From Nepenthes gracilis (taxonomy: Eukaryota; Streptophyta; Magnoliopsida; Caryophyllales; Nepenthaceae), in contig BSYO01000010.1 of assembly GCA_033239525.1 (NCBI GenBank), positions 10,505,379-10,569,378 of the forward strand: DNA of 64,000 nt, read 5' to 3'. Both the position numbers and the translations under genes were made by a program. The stretch's first letter is position 1, and each line of letters begins with the position of its first letter. Shown piece by piece: positions 11,850 to 21,626 of this stretch. Below the pieces are notes generated by a model. That model made no database searches, was not told the DNA's origin, and was given only the letters and a program-made list of their open reading frames with translations.

Positions 11850-12927
11850 AAAGATGGGTTTTGTCCTGTTCTTGACATGGTTTGTTTTTTTTCTCATTTT
11901 GGATGGAGTACTTTCTTGCTCCATAGATGGAGTGGTTTGGATGCTGGGTCCGAGTGCCTTCTTTTCCCGTGTGGGCTTGGAAAAAATTTATTAATTAGTG
12001 AGGTGGCTGGATTGTTTTATCTCATTTTGGACGGAGCGTCGTTGTTAGTGCTCCCAGAATGTATTTCCTTTTCCGGAGTGCTTTTCTTTGTCTCCTTGGA
12101 AGGAGTGTTTTTTCTCACTTTAGACGGAGTGCTTTTTCTCAATTTGGACGGAATGATTTTGCTCGTCATTCCGAAGTGCATGTGTTTCCTTTATCAGGAG
12201 TGCTTTCTAGTCTCCTTGGACAGAGTGGCTTAGTCGGAGTGATATTCCTCTCTTTGGACGAAGTGCTTTGTTTTCAAGCTTCCGGAGTGTATGTATTTAT
12301 CCGGAGTGCCTTCTTGTCTCCTAGGATGGAGTGGCTTGGCAGCAAGGTCCGGCGTTTTTTCTCCTCCCAGAAAAAAAAAATTATTAGTGAGGTGGCTGGA
12401 TTGTTTTATCTCATTTTGGACGGAGCCTCTTTGTTAGTGCTGCCAGAGTGAATTTGTCCTTTTTCCGGAGTGATCTCTTTGTCTCCTTGGACGGAGTGTT
12501 TTTCTCACTCTAGACGGAGTGATTTATCACTTTGGACAGAATGATTTTGGTCGTGCTTCTGGAGTGCATGTGTTTCCTTTATCCGGAGTGCTTTCTTGTC
12601 TCCTGGGACAGAGTGGCTTAGCCGGAGTGTTATTCCTCTCTTTGGACGGAGTGCTTTTCTTCGTACTCCCGAAGTGCATTTGTCTTTTAGCCAGAGTGCT
12701 TTCTTGGCTCCTAGGACGGAGTGGATTGGCTGCAAGGTCCGGATGGGTTTTTCCTTTACAGTAATCGAATATTATTGTAATCTTATTTCTTAATGACTTT
12801 TGTCATGGGTTTAGGGGTCCCCCTTATTTCTATGTTTCATTTTTCAACTCGGCAAAACACTTGGTAAAAAACATAGTTCTTTGTACAATTTACTTTAATT
12901 TAATACAATTAATTATTTACCAAAAAA
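11850..12927 (+). repeat. L3 3' UTR: GGAGTG repeat array with 389-bp higher-order duplication, and tail
   Basis: After the ORF2 stop at 11849 the sequence is an array of TTGGACGGAGTG / CCGGAGTG words. A larger unit starting ATTAGTGAGGTGGCTGG repeats at 11994 and 12383 (period 389), and each unit is preceded by an A-rich run. The array ends near 12740. A block with 'TGACTTTTGTCATGGGTTTAG', the hairpin at 12830-12876, an AT-rich stretch, TTATTTACC and poly(A) follow. The frames 12059-12451 and 12519-12764 are repeat translations. Confidence 0.85.
12830..12876 (+). other. LINE tail hairpin (L3)
   Basis: CTATGTTTC...CAACT pairs with ACTTGG...AAACATAG around the loop CGGCAAAAC. Confidence 0.8.
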
Positions 12928-14085
12928 AGGATTTTCGGACGCATCAATGAGATAGATGATCCTATTCTGATTATAACTCCCACTAACAATCTTGAAGAAA
13001 AATTTTGTGCATTGATTGCTCTCTTTGAGCCATCTAATTTTGGCCTTTTGTTGAAGGAAATCTGCCTCCTTAGCCATTGCAGTAAAATAGTCTGCCCTAT
13101 AAGAACATTCAATATCGCAGATCCTAAGGGAAGGGATAGCTTTAGATTGGACATCCTCAAGGCATTTCCTAGTGCGCAGCACCTCTTCGTGAATATCCCC
13201 ACATTGGGCATTAAGGGTTTTGAGCAAACCCTTCACCTTTTTGAGAGAGGCCACCAGCCTAAACATCGGAGTACCAGCAGTCTCGATCTCCCAAACTTCC
13301 TTGACCACAGGAAGAAAGTTACGGGATTTGGTGAGAAAGTTATTAAACTGAAACATCACGTATTTTTGAGCCGCACGATCCATGGGAAGAAGGATGCACG
13401 GGAGTGATCTGATAATCTGGCAGGAGGGAATACTGCTTTAGATCTTCTGAAAAAAAAACAAATGACCATTTGCGACCACTCTATTTAATTTTCTGAAAAT
13501 TTGGGAGGAGGGGTCGCGGCCATCGTTCCAGGTGAAGAATTGACCTCCATGTCAAACATCCTCCAAGTCACAGTCCCTGAGGCATTCATTAAGATCGATG
13601 GAACTTTTAGATTGCCACGAGCCACCAAGGGCCTCTAACGCCGAGCGAATGACATTAAAATCACCTAGGACCACCCAAGGGAGGTCACCCGGGAGGCCCA
13701 AATGCCTCCTTAGACCGTGCCAAAGGATTTTTCGAGTACCTTCCAGGTTAGCACCATATACAAAGGACAGGAGGCATCGGGTATTATCCTCAAGGAATAG
13801 CGTTTCTGTATGGATAACCTGGTCTTCCTTGGAGAGAATATTTATAGCCACCTTATTGGGGTCCCATCCAATGCAAATTCTCCCAATAGAGGAGATAGAA
13901 TAATTCATGGACTAGAGCCAATGAGGGTTAATCCTAGTCGATATGGAGGCCGTGTTTTTCTCCGCAACTTTTATCTCGACCAGGCCAACAATAAAGCAAC
14001 CGTGGGATCTAATGAGGTTGCGGATTTCATGGGCTTTCACAATCCCATTAAGCCTCCTCACGTTCCAACATGCAATGTTAGTCAT
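12928..14085 (-). pseudogene. LINE L2 ORF2, endonuclease half
   Basis: This is the N-terminal half of L2 ORF2: an apurinic-type (EEP family) endonuclease that nicks target DNA to prime reverse transcription. It starts at ATG 14085 ('MTNIACWNVRRLNG') and continues through 'FIVGLVEIKV' (catalytic Glu), 'WVVLGDFNVIRS' (Asp/Asn pair, in 13552-13908) and the connector 'EGNQCTKFFFKIVSGSYNQNRI' (12913-13383). It then breaks at L3 (12927/12928). Frameshifts separate these blocks. The start overlaps the ORF1 stop by 8 nt (ATGACTAA, 14078-14085). Confidence 0.87.
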
Positions 14086-15727
14086 GAGAAACCGGTGAGA
14101 GGGGGGTCTTTTTTGGCCCCTTGGAGTTTCTGAGGTTCTTAGAGGATTTAGGTCCCCTATTCTTAGGCTTAAAATCATAGTCGTTAGAGTCAGACACATC
14201 AGATGCTGGGCCTAGGTTCAATGGAACATTTGGGCTAGCGAGAACCATAGTGCCGGAGGTGGTTGGGGACTGGATAAGGCATGTCAACGGTCCAGGAGCC
14301 ACGTCCGGTCCAGAGACAGGGTTGGACTTGAGATGGACCTCAGTCCCAGCATGGTGCCGCTCCTCATTGAGACTAGTTAGGGACAGGGCAAACTGGGTCC
14401 CCGGGGGGGATTTAATTCAGAAACACAGGGCGGGGGAGCCATAGAAGACTCAATCTGGTGATCCAACGACATAAGACCATCACACTCCACATGGTCTACC
14501 AGGAAAGGATCCTGGAGAATGCTGAAGGAATTGGCTACAGGCAAAGCCTTCTGAGCCGATTTCCAAGTGGGGGAGAGCAGCTTTGGGTTCTCGAACTGAG
14601 TCCGAGATTTTGGGGGAGGGTGGGCTGGGGCTGCATTGGATAGAGTCTCAGTCTTAAAATCACCAGATTGATTAAGGGGAGGGGCTTTATCCCCTAACTT
14701 ACGAGGGGGATTCCGACGAGGAGGTCTCCGCTGGTACTCAATTTTAATTTCCACGAAAGAGCTGTCAGCCGATTCAGCTTGGCAGCTTGATTGAACCTTT
14801 ACAAAATCAGGTTGCTGAGCGCCTACTTCCATATCGACACATACCCGAGCCAAACCCATGCGCTCAAATCTCTCAGTAACAGGGTCAAGAAGTATAGGTT
14901 TGCTGATAGCACTGGCTATCCAACTCAAACCCAGGGGTGTCCAGTATTCAACTGGAACCCCTGACAATGTGATCCACGTGGGAAGGGATTTGTGTTCTTC
15001 CTTGGAAAGGACCATTCGTGGTTCCCATTTCTTGAGAAACATCGGGCACCCTCTAATAGACCAAGGGCTACTAGCCAGGAATTTATGGAGCATTTTTATG
15101 GAAGAGAAGCGAAAAAAGAAGAATCCATTCTCGTTTTCAGCTACATGAATGAGCTCAAACCGAGCCCAGATTTTCCTGGTAATGCTATTAACTGCATTAA
15201 AATGGAGAGGGGTGCCAACAAAGTAACCAACAAGGGTAGCACCCCACAGTTTCTCACCCTGTTGAATAACATCAGGAGGAGGAGACAGGATAGTGTTCCC
15301 AACATCTGATACATTAAGGGGGAAAAATTTAAGGGAGGACTTACCACCAGGAGTGTTTTGTCGGACCATGGAGGACCACGAGACACCATGGTTGCAAGCA
15401 GCAGAACTCCAGGAGGAAGGGTAACAGCAGGGGAGCTCCTGGGGATCACCGGAGCAACATATTGAGAGCCGGGCAATATTGAGCATCCCCACCAGGAGCA
15501 GGGATATTGTCAGATGCGGTGGAAACCGCCGGCAAAACACTGGAAGGGGATAGAAGACTCTGGTGATGAGGTGAAGAACAAGCCAAAGGCGAAGCATCGG
15601 CCTCCAGTCCACCTGCATCGGAGGAACTTGGATTATAAGGGAAAGAACCCTCAGGAGATTTGACCGTATGGCAAGGCCATTTCCAAAACCTCAGAATCCA
15701 GAATCCTAGGATGCTGGACCGAAACAT
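14078..15727 (-). pseudogene. LINE L2 ORF1 (DUF4283-type RNA-binding protein)
   Basis: ORF1 of plant L1-type LINEs, thought to bind the element RNA. The main frame (14377-15618) contains 'PPPDVIQQGEKLWGATLVGYF', 'KIWARFELIHVAENENGFFF', 'RFSSIKMLHKFLASSPWSIRG' and 'WITLSGVPVEYWTPLGLSWIAS', the classic DUF4283 order. A basic, proline-rich tail follows ('RRPPRRNPPRKLGDKAPP'). A frameshift leads to the C-terminal frame 14078-14302, ending 'NLRNSKGPKKTPLSPVSHD' and stop. The N-terminal start is unsure because several frameshifts lie upstream; the ATG at 15727 is one candidate. L5 retains the same C-terminal 'LRNSKGPK'. Confidence 0.82.
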
Positions 15728-16194
15728 TCAACTCACCCTGAGGAACATCGTCAAAATCAACAGAATCAAGAAGCTCAGCCTAAAAATTTGATCTAGTAAA
15801 ATCAGACAGGAAAGATGGAGGTGTGGGTGATGCAATAAATCACCCAGGGAGGAGGCAGGGGGAGCGCCAGAGGCAGAGGAAAGCCAGGGTTTAGGAGCGA
15901 GGGACCAGAAGCTAAAATGGGGGAGAAATCAGCGAATGAGAGGTGTGTGGGCTATGAATGAAGCGTGTGAGAATGGCGTGGGCTGAAAGGGGAGGAGGGA
16001 GCCGAAGAGGAAAAACCCCCGCGTCTAGAAGCTCATGAGAAAGGTGATGTTTGACACAGAGGAGGCGAAGAGGGCCGAGAGGAGGGAGGGATTGGATCAG
16101 CGTTGGAGAGGGAGACGCGGGGACAAGGTAGAACGATGAAATTTGAAAATTAGGGGAAGAGAGAAGCGAGAGCTTCTCTCTCTAAGAACTTCAC
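15728..16194 (-). promoter_or_regulatory. LINE L2 5' UTR / presumptive internal promoter
   Basis: On the minus strand the element begins beside its target duplication with pyrimidine-rich, CT-repeat sequence (GAGAGAGAAGCTCTCGCTTC), followed by a C-rich leader to ORF1. L4 begins similarly (37334: AGATGTTAGAGAGAAGTTCTC), so this end appears to be the true 5' terminus. LINE promoters lie in this region; no specific promoter element is recognised. Confidence 0.65.
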
Positions 16195-16327
16195 TCCAGT
16201 ATAATTTGTTTCCGAAAATATGTATCGACCTGTACCGAGGAAATTTCCATGTATACTTAAAGTTAGCTGAAAGTATATTGTGAAAGTTTGATTTTGAAAA
16301 ATGGGTTTTCGATAAAGAGATGGTTTC

Positions 16328-16350
16328 TTTTTTTTTTTTGGTAAGTAAGA
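16328..16350 (-). mobile_element. Ultra-short LINE tail insertion in the G1 5' LTR
   Basis: Twelve Ts followed by GGTAAGTAAGA, flanked by perfect 14-bp repeats AAAGAGATGGTTTC (16314-16327, 16351-16364). The 3' LTR has one uninterrupted copy of this site near 24708. The insert equals only the last 10-11 nt of the LINE family plus poly(A), in minus orientation. Confidence 0.9.
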
Positions 16351-16597
16351 AAAGAGATGGTTTCTGTTACAGTTATTTTAGGACCCGGGGCTGACTACAG
16401 TCCGGATAGGTTCTCCAACATGCCTTAGGACTTTACGGTGGTAATCGAGGATAACTCTGTCCATGGAGTTATTTATGGTCCGCCCTACCCTCGGGGCATT
16501 ACGGTCAGGAGGAATTACCGTTACCGGCCTACCTTTGGGTGGCATACCGTACCGATCCCGTAAGATGGGATACCCATATGACAGTTACAGGCCTTAA

Positions 16598-16618
16598 ATT
16601 GTGTAGAGTGAACACAAT
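16598..16618 (+). other. LTR hairpin followed by CCTCGATT (G1 5' LTR)
   Basis: ATTGTGT pairs with ACACAAT around AGAGTGA, and CTATCCTCGATT follows. Confidence 0.6.
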
Positions 16619-17533
16619 CTATCCTCGATTATTTGCCCCTCGGCTAGTAGGGTATCTTTTGGTAGGGCAGGTATCGATATGTTACGAAGTATCGTTCTTA
16701 TTTTACCGATGTGTTATGTTATGATTACCGAATATGAACCGACCGAATATGAAGTACCGATTCGATATGTTAAGTTATGAAGTATCGATGATCGCTTATA
16801 GTTTAAGAACACTGTGCATCGATTCACCTTTACCGTTTTTCATTTTTGTTAATTAAGGGTTACTGATTTCGATTTACCGACTACTGATTTTTGATTTTGA
16901 AGTATAATACTGTCAAAGTATGTTTTTCCTATTTCAGGGATTATATTTTGATTAACCATTTTGTTTATGCATAGTTACATGACCGTTCTGCATCACCGTT
17001 TTACTGCTCGTGTGTATGTACCTTGTTGGGCCTCGACTCACTGTTTTATTATTTTTCCCTTCAGATGAGACAGTAGAGTTACTGCATGATGAGAAAGAGT
17101 AGACAAAAAGGTGTTGTTTGAAGACTTTTTGGGAACCTTAGCGCATTGGAGCTATTTTTGAAGAGCTTGTCGATGTGAAGGCTTAGCTGGAATTGTGATT
17201 TTTGTATACTAACTTTATGTTTATGGATATTCTAGAACATGCGAATTTTTGTACGAAAAGCATATGATATGTATGACTATAAAAAGGAAAATCTATGCTT
17301 CTGCAGGTTATTAGTTTACTTGCGCTCTAAACTCTAGATTTACTGTACAGGTCCTAGACGGTATCTCGTTATTGAACAATTAGTGTAGTTAATGTTTTTA
17401 TAGATTTGTGCCATGGATGACATATGTGATCCTGTGTTTGTATGTTATAGGGAGAATTGTTTTGATAGTCACGTTAATTACATTTCTATCCTGACGGAAG
17501 CTTTTGAGGAAAAAAAAATCCGTTCCGTCACAA

Positions 17534-17545
17534 TTGGTATCAGAG
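17534..17545 (+). other. G1 primer binding site (tRNA-iMet)
   Basis: TTGGTATCAGAG, one base after the end of the 5' LTR, matches the standard plant initiator-methionine tRNA primer binding site. Confidence 0.9.
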
Positions 17546-17619
17546 AATTGAGATGCCTTAGGAATTGATTGACCGAAAAGTGGAAGCATAGGATTGAATC
17601 TCTAAATAGAATTCCTGTA

Positions 17620-17850
17620 GGAATAAGTAGAGGAAAATGAGATAGTTAGGACCTTTAAGAGATTGGTTCTTAGGATAGGTTCGAAATTCCTTAAAGCTGT
17701 TGAATATTTCTTTCTCATTCCATTGAATCATTGTCCTTAAAGCCTTGTGTTTGCCTTGATTATAGGATGGCAAGTAGAAGAGGTAGAAGGAATGACCGTG
17801 GTAGCGCTAGCACGCCCTATGATAGAGAAGCTGCTTACATTGATCTATTG
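17620..17850 (+). repeat. G1 leader and gag start, copy 1 of a direct duplication
   Basis: Runs from GGAATAAGTAGAGGAAAATGA through the gag start codon (ATG 17767, 'MASRRGRRNDRG') to 'TACATTGATCTATTG'. A second, more altered copy lies at 19035-19299. Copy 1 keeps the expected gag N-terminus ('STPYDREAAYIDLL', compare G2). Confidence 0.85.
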
Positions 17851-19034
17851 GTGGGCTCTTCCACTTATCTGGTGTGCTGCCTATGATCCTTCTTTGCTGC
17901 CTGTAAGGTTGCCGATTTTCTATGGAGTTGAAAACACTTCCATCTGCAGCATGATTTCTTTATGCAGTTGCTATGGCTATCTTTGTCCCATTTGGTCTGT
18001 CTTTGATTAAATGCATTTTTGCTGTAGGGGTGGCGGGTTTCTTTGAAATGGTTGGCTATTGGGTCGACTTGGTTGGCCTCTGTCGATGATATACTAGGTT
18101 GTCGATCCGCGGGGCTACACTTCATTTGCTCTCCGACTTGTTTATGCTGCACGGGAGTGTGATGGTGCTTGTATCCACTCTTGATGTGAGTTGTTGTCTT
18201 GTCTTGTAGTAGCTTCTATTGGTTGTACACGGAATCCTACCGCTGGTGTTGATGGTTGCTGTGATCTATCTTTGTGGGCGACTCTCCATAATGCCCGGCT
18301 GCTGATCTAAGCTCGCTGGTCCAAATGTTGCAATGCTTGGTAGTGTTATCTGCTGGATTTGTGTTCCATCTTCTAAGTGATGGACCCAAAAACTAATCTT
18401 TGTTTGGCTGAGAATGGCAAATGTATCTTTGGTGCATTGGTCTTGCTTGGTGATTCCAGTTGTTGAAATTCTTGGGGTGTTTTCTCTCCTCTTGCCGGTG
18501 ATGTTGTTGCTTGAGGGAGGTGGTTCCTAAGTTTTTGTTCGGGCTTGCGATGGAAAGTCACGGGTCTTGTTTGTGATTTCTTTGGATGATTTGTCTGGCT
18601 TGCATTGGCTCTTAAGCGGAATGGGACTTGTCCTCTCATTTGTGCATAGCCGTATGCCTTTGGATTATTTGAGAATGTAATGGAATCACCGCCAACGTGA
18701 CCTGAGCATTCCGCATTCGGTCTCTTTTGTCCCGTGATGGAATTCAACTCTTTATCTTTGATGTGGCTTGAACGGATTTGGTTTCCTTCATGGCGGGTTT
18801 TGGCGTGTTTGGGATGGTATCTTCTTTGCCGGGCCCGCTTCTAAATTTGAGGGGAGTTCTTTGAATGGGCATGAGGCCGGGTTAGTTTCATGCTTGATGG
18901 ACATGGCAAAATTTTGGGTTTCTCGCCGGTTTGGCCTTGCTGAGTCGGGAATGAGAGGGCTTATTTTGATGTTGCTTGTTATTGTGGTCGGCTGTTGCTC
19001 ATGGCTGCCTTTGGATGATCTGGACAACCATTTG
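17851..19034 (+). mobile_element. Probable LINE 3' UTR-like block inside the G1 gag leader
   Basis: An extra 1.18 kb between the two copies of the gag leader, absent from G2. It has no coding similarity to gypsy or LINE proteins. It is rich in TGCTG/TTGCTG words, resembling the L4 and L6 3' UTR bodies. No tail hairpin or poly(A) lies at its right end. A scrap resembling a LINE tail (GTAAATTTTTTCTCCCATT) lies further right at 19247-19265. Confidence 0.5.
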
Positions 19035-19299
19035 GGAATAAGTAGAGGAAAATGAGTCTGCGGTTTTAGGTTTTTAAGAGATTACTTTCTAGGATAGGTT
19101 CGAAATTCTTTAAAGCCGACTTAATGAATATTTGTTTTGTTTTCTCATTCCTTTGAATCATTGTTTTCTTAAAGCCTTTGGGTTTGCCTTGGATTATAGG
19201 ATGGCAAGTAGAAGAGGTAGAAGGAATAAAACGTGGGTAGAAATTTGTAAATTTTTTCTCCCATTGATAGAAAATTTGTAAAAAATACATTGATCTATT
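19035..19299 (+). repeat. G1 leader and gag start, copy 2 of a direct duplication
   Basis: A second copy of 17620-17850 with small indels. Its gag ATG is at 19201, but within 19230-19290 the coding sequence is replaced by AT-rich sequence containing GAAATTTGTAAA-like words twice and a LINE-tail-like piece. It rejoins gag at 'TACATTGATCTATTAGGG'. Confidence 0.8.
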
Positions 19300-20200
19300 A
19301 GGGAGGATGACCAATGAAGTTGAATCTATTGAGCAAAAGCACATGGCCCCGAATCCTGCACCCGGGCCAGCTTCGACACTTCCTGGTCCTACAATATATG
19401 ATAGATTCACAGCTGAACAAGTACCGGGCTTCCTAGGAAAGCCAGATCCGGATGAAGCTAACGTGTGGTTGAAAAGGATGAAGAAGATATTCGATGTGCT
19501 TGGCTATACCGATAGAGAAAAGGTAACCTTTGCAGCATATAAACTTGAAGATGAAGCCGATAGTTGGTGGGATATGCAGAAAAGGGCGATGGGAGTGCCT
19601 AATGAAGCCATTACCTGGGAGATGTTTGAGGATGCATTTCTGAAAAGTACTTCCCGTCCAGTCTCCGAGATCGAAGGAGTAAGAATTTATGAGATTGAGA
19701 CAAGGGAACATGACGGTTAAGGAATATGACGGTCAAGGAATATGACGCCAAGTTCACTGAGCTGTCCCATTTTGCACCTTTCTACGTAGAAGACGAGCAG
19801 AGGAAAGCGAAAAAGTTCCTGCAAGGGCTACGAGATGATATTAGGAAGTTGCTGTCTGTTTTGAAGTTCCAAACTTACGCTGAGATCCTGGACAGAGCAG
19901 GATCTATGAGAAGGAAACAGAGAAGGAAAGGTTCTATGCAAAGAGAATCGCCAACCGAGTGGGAGTGAGAACTGGATTAACTGCGGGGTCTTCTGGACAG
20001 TCCAAGAGGACTAGGGTGGCTGACAGGGGAAAAAGCATTGTACCGACTCAGTCAGTAATCGGTACTAGAGCATCGGCTGATGATTACACCTTCTGTGGAA
20101 GGAAACATTTGGGACAAGAATGCCGTAAGATGTCGGGAGCGTGTTTCAAATGTGGACAGCAGGGCCACATTCTCAGGAACTGCCCGCTACCTCCGAGGAT
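19201..20200 (+). pseudogene. G1 gag (capsid and zinc knuckle)
   Basis: Retrotransposon structural protein that packages element RNA. Recognisable blocks are 'YDRFTAEQVPGFLGKPDPDE', 'VWLKRMKKIFDVLGYTDREK', 'EADSWWDM' (19307-19720) and 'EYDAKFTELSHFAPFYVEDE' (19726-19968). A CCHC zinc knuckle 'CFKCGQQGHILRNC' lies at 20142-20183. A perfect-length 16-bp tandem duplication (19710-19725, 19726-19741) shifts the frame and introduces a TAA. Another shift near 19960 joins the zinc-knuckle frame. The N-terminus after ATG 19201 is scrambled. Confidence 0.88.
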
Positions 20201-20229
20201 GGAAGGAAAGAAGCCTACTGTCTCGGTAA

Positions 20230-20640
20230 AGGCCTTTGCGGTGACTGTTCAAGATCCAGAGGCATCTCTGAATGTTGTGGAAGGTACCCTTTCTATTTGT
20301 GGAGTTTCCTCATCCATATTATTTGACTCGGGGTCTACCCATTCCTTTGTTTCCTCACGATTTGCATACTGTATTGTATCTGCCCCATGTATTTTGGATT
20401 GTAAATTATCCGTGTGTACTCCCACCGGATCTTCTGTGATTACGGATGTTGTGTATCCATAATGTATAATTGAGGTGAATGGGAACCATTTGGTTGTAGA
20501 CTTAGTGTTGTTGAACATGGGTGATTTTGACGTGATCCTAGGAATGGACTGGCTGGCTAAATACTATGCCAGTATTGACTGTTTTCTGAAGCGGGTTTGT
20601 TTTAATATTCCTGGAATGGAGCCCTTTTTCTTTCAGGGCA
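20230..20640 (+). pseudogene. G1 aspartic protease
   Basis: Retroviral-type protease that would cleave the polyprotein. The active-site region 'ILFDSGSTHSFVS' (DSG at about 20325-20333) is intact, and the second conserved block '[17 protein letters not shown]' lies at 20532-20582. An in-frame TAA at 20460-20462 sits between them, where G2 reads through. Confidence 0.85.
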
Positions 20641-20859
20641 TTAGGAAAAAGGGGGTGCCTGTGTTGTTCTCTACTTTACATGCCAAGCATTTGATGAGAA
20701 GTGGATGTAGAGCTTACTTGGGATATGCCTGTACTACTGGGAGTCATAGTGTGTCGGCTAAGGACATCTTGGTTGTTTGTGACTTTGACGATGTATTTTC
20801 AGAGGAGTTACCTGGATTGCCTCCACACCGGGAAATCGAGTTTGAGATTGTCATTGTTC

Positions 20860-21620
20860 CTGGTGTTAGCCCAGTTTCCAAATCCCCCTATCGTATGGCT
20901 TCGACTGAATTGAAGGAGTTGAAGTTACAATTGCAGGAGCTATTAGACAAGGGTTTTATCAGACCGAGTGTATCTCCTTGGGGTGCACCGGTGTTGTTCA
21001 TAAGGAAGAAAGATGGGTCTTTGCGGTTGTGTGTTGACTATCGTGAGTTGAATAAGATCACGATTAAAAATAAATACCCTCTGCCGCGCATTGATGATTT
21101 ATTTGATCAATTGCAAGGATCTCAAGTGTTTTCAAAGATTGATTTGAGGTCCGGTTATTACCAATTGAGGATCAAGCCGAATGATGTGGCTAAAATAGCT
21201 TTTCGGACACGATATGGACACTATGAATTTCTTGTTATGCCTTTCGGCCTTACAAATGCTCCAACTGCTTTTATGGATTTGATGAATAGGATTTTCAGGC
21301 CGTAATTGGATAAATTTGTGGTGGTATTCATTGATGATATCTTGATTTATTCAAAGGATCATGAGGAGCACAAAACTCATTTGAGGAAGGTACTTCAAGT
21401 GCTCCGCGAGGAAAAATTGTATGCCAAGCTGAGTAAGTGCGAGTTCTGGCTTGAGAAGGTGATGTTTTTGGGGCATGTGATTTTTGATGGTGGCATTTCT
21501 GTGGATCCCAGGAAAGTAGAGGCTGTTACAAATTGGAGTAGACTGGCTTCTATGACCGAGGTTAGGAGCTTTCTGGGTATGGCGGGATATTACAGGCATT
21601 TTGTCGAGAACTTCTCGTAG
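20860..21620 (+). pseudogene. G1 reverse transcriptase
   Basis: Ty3/gypsy RT. Blocks in order: '[20 protein letters not shown]', '[20 protein letters not shown]', '[12 protein letters not shown]', '[12 protein letters not shown]', and the catalytic '[11 protein letters not shown]' at about 21330-21360. Both catalytic aspartates remain. Stops at 21303-21305 (just before the FIDD block) and 21618-21620 interrupt it. Confidence 0.9.
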
Positions 21621-21626
21621 ATTGCT

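Larger units (their letters stand above)
8190..12927 (+). mobile_element. 5'-truncated LINE L3 inserted in L2 ORF2
   Basis: Plus-strand LINE beginning inside ORF2 at 'QCTKFFFRAVASN' and ending with the shared tail and poly(A) (12921-12927). It lies between two parts of L2 ORF2 that join around the conserved 'NALGSR' region. I see no clear target duplication. L3 itself carries a minus-strand fragment at 10685-11769. Confidence 0.88.
3911..16194 (-). mobile_element. Full-length L1-type LINE L2, split by LINE L3
   Basis: The element runs right to left: 5' UTR (15728-16194), ORF1 (14078-15727), ORF2 (14085 back to 12928, then 8190 back to 5776), 3' UTR (5775-3911), tail hairpin and poly(A), seen as T-run 3911-3919. 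It is flanked by 19-bp target duplications that match at 17 positions (3892-3910 and 16195-16213). A single copy of that sequence at the same place in the G1 3' LTR confirms the insertion site. Without L3 (8190-12927) the element is about 7.5 kb, a normal length for a plant LINE. It has many frameshifts and is inactive. Confidence 0.92.
16195..17532 (+). repeat. G1 5' LTR, right part
   Basis: Continuation of the 5' LTR after L2, starting with the right copy of the target duplication (16195-16213) and ending CCGTTCCGTCACA at 17532. It matches about 24593-25900 of the 3' LTR except for the 23-bp insertion at 16328. It includes 'GGTAATCGAGGATAACTCTG', the hairpin at 16598, many 'TACCGAT' words (16680-16900) and CTTCAG/ATGAGAC at 17058-17072. 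Confidence 0.92.

Noticed and set aside
12059..12451. 130-codon plus-strand frame, Leu/Ser/Phe-rich
   Set aside because: Translation of the L3 3' UTR repeat array in a second frame; a neighbouring frame (11877-12233) gives a similar peptide.
14377..15618. Possible host gene, as the long 413-codon frame is unbroken
   Set aside because: The domain order (DUF4283) and its position before the LINE endonuclease show it is LINE ORF1.
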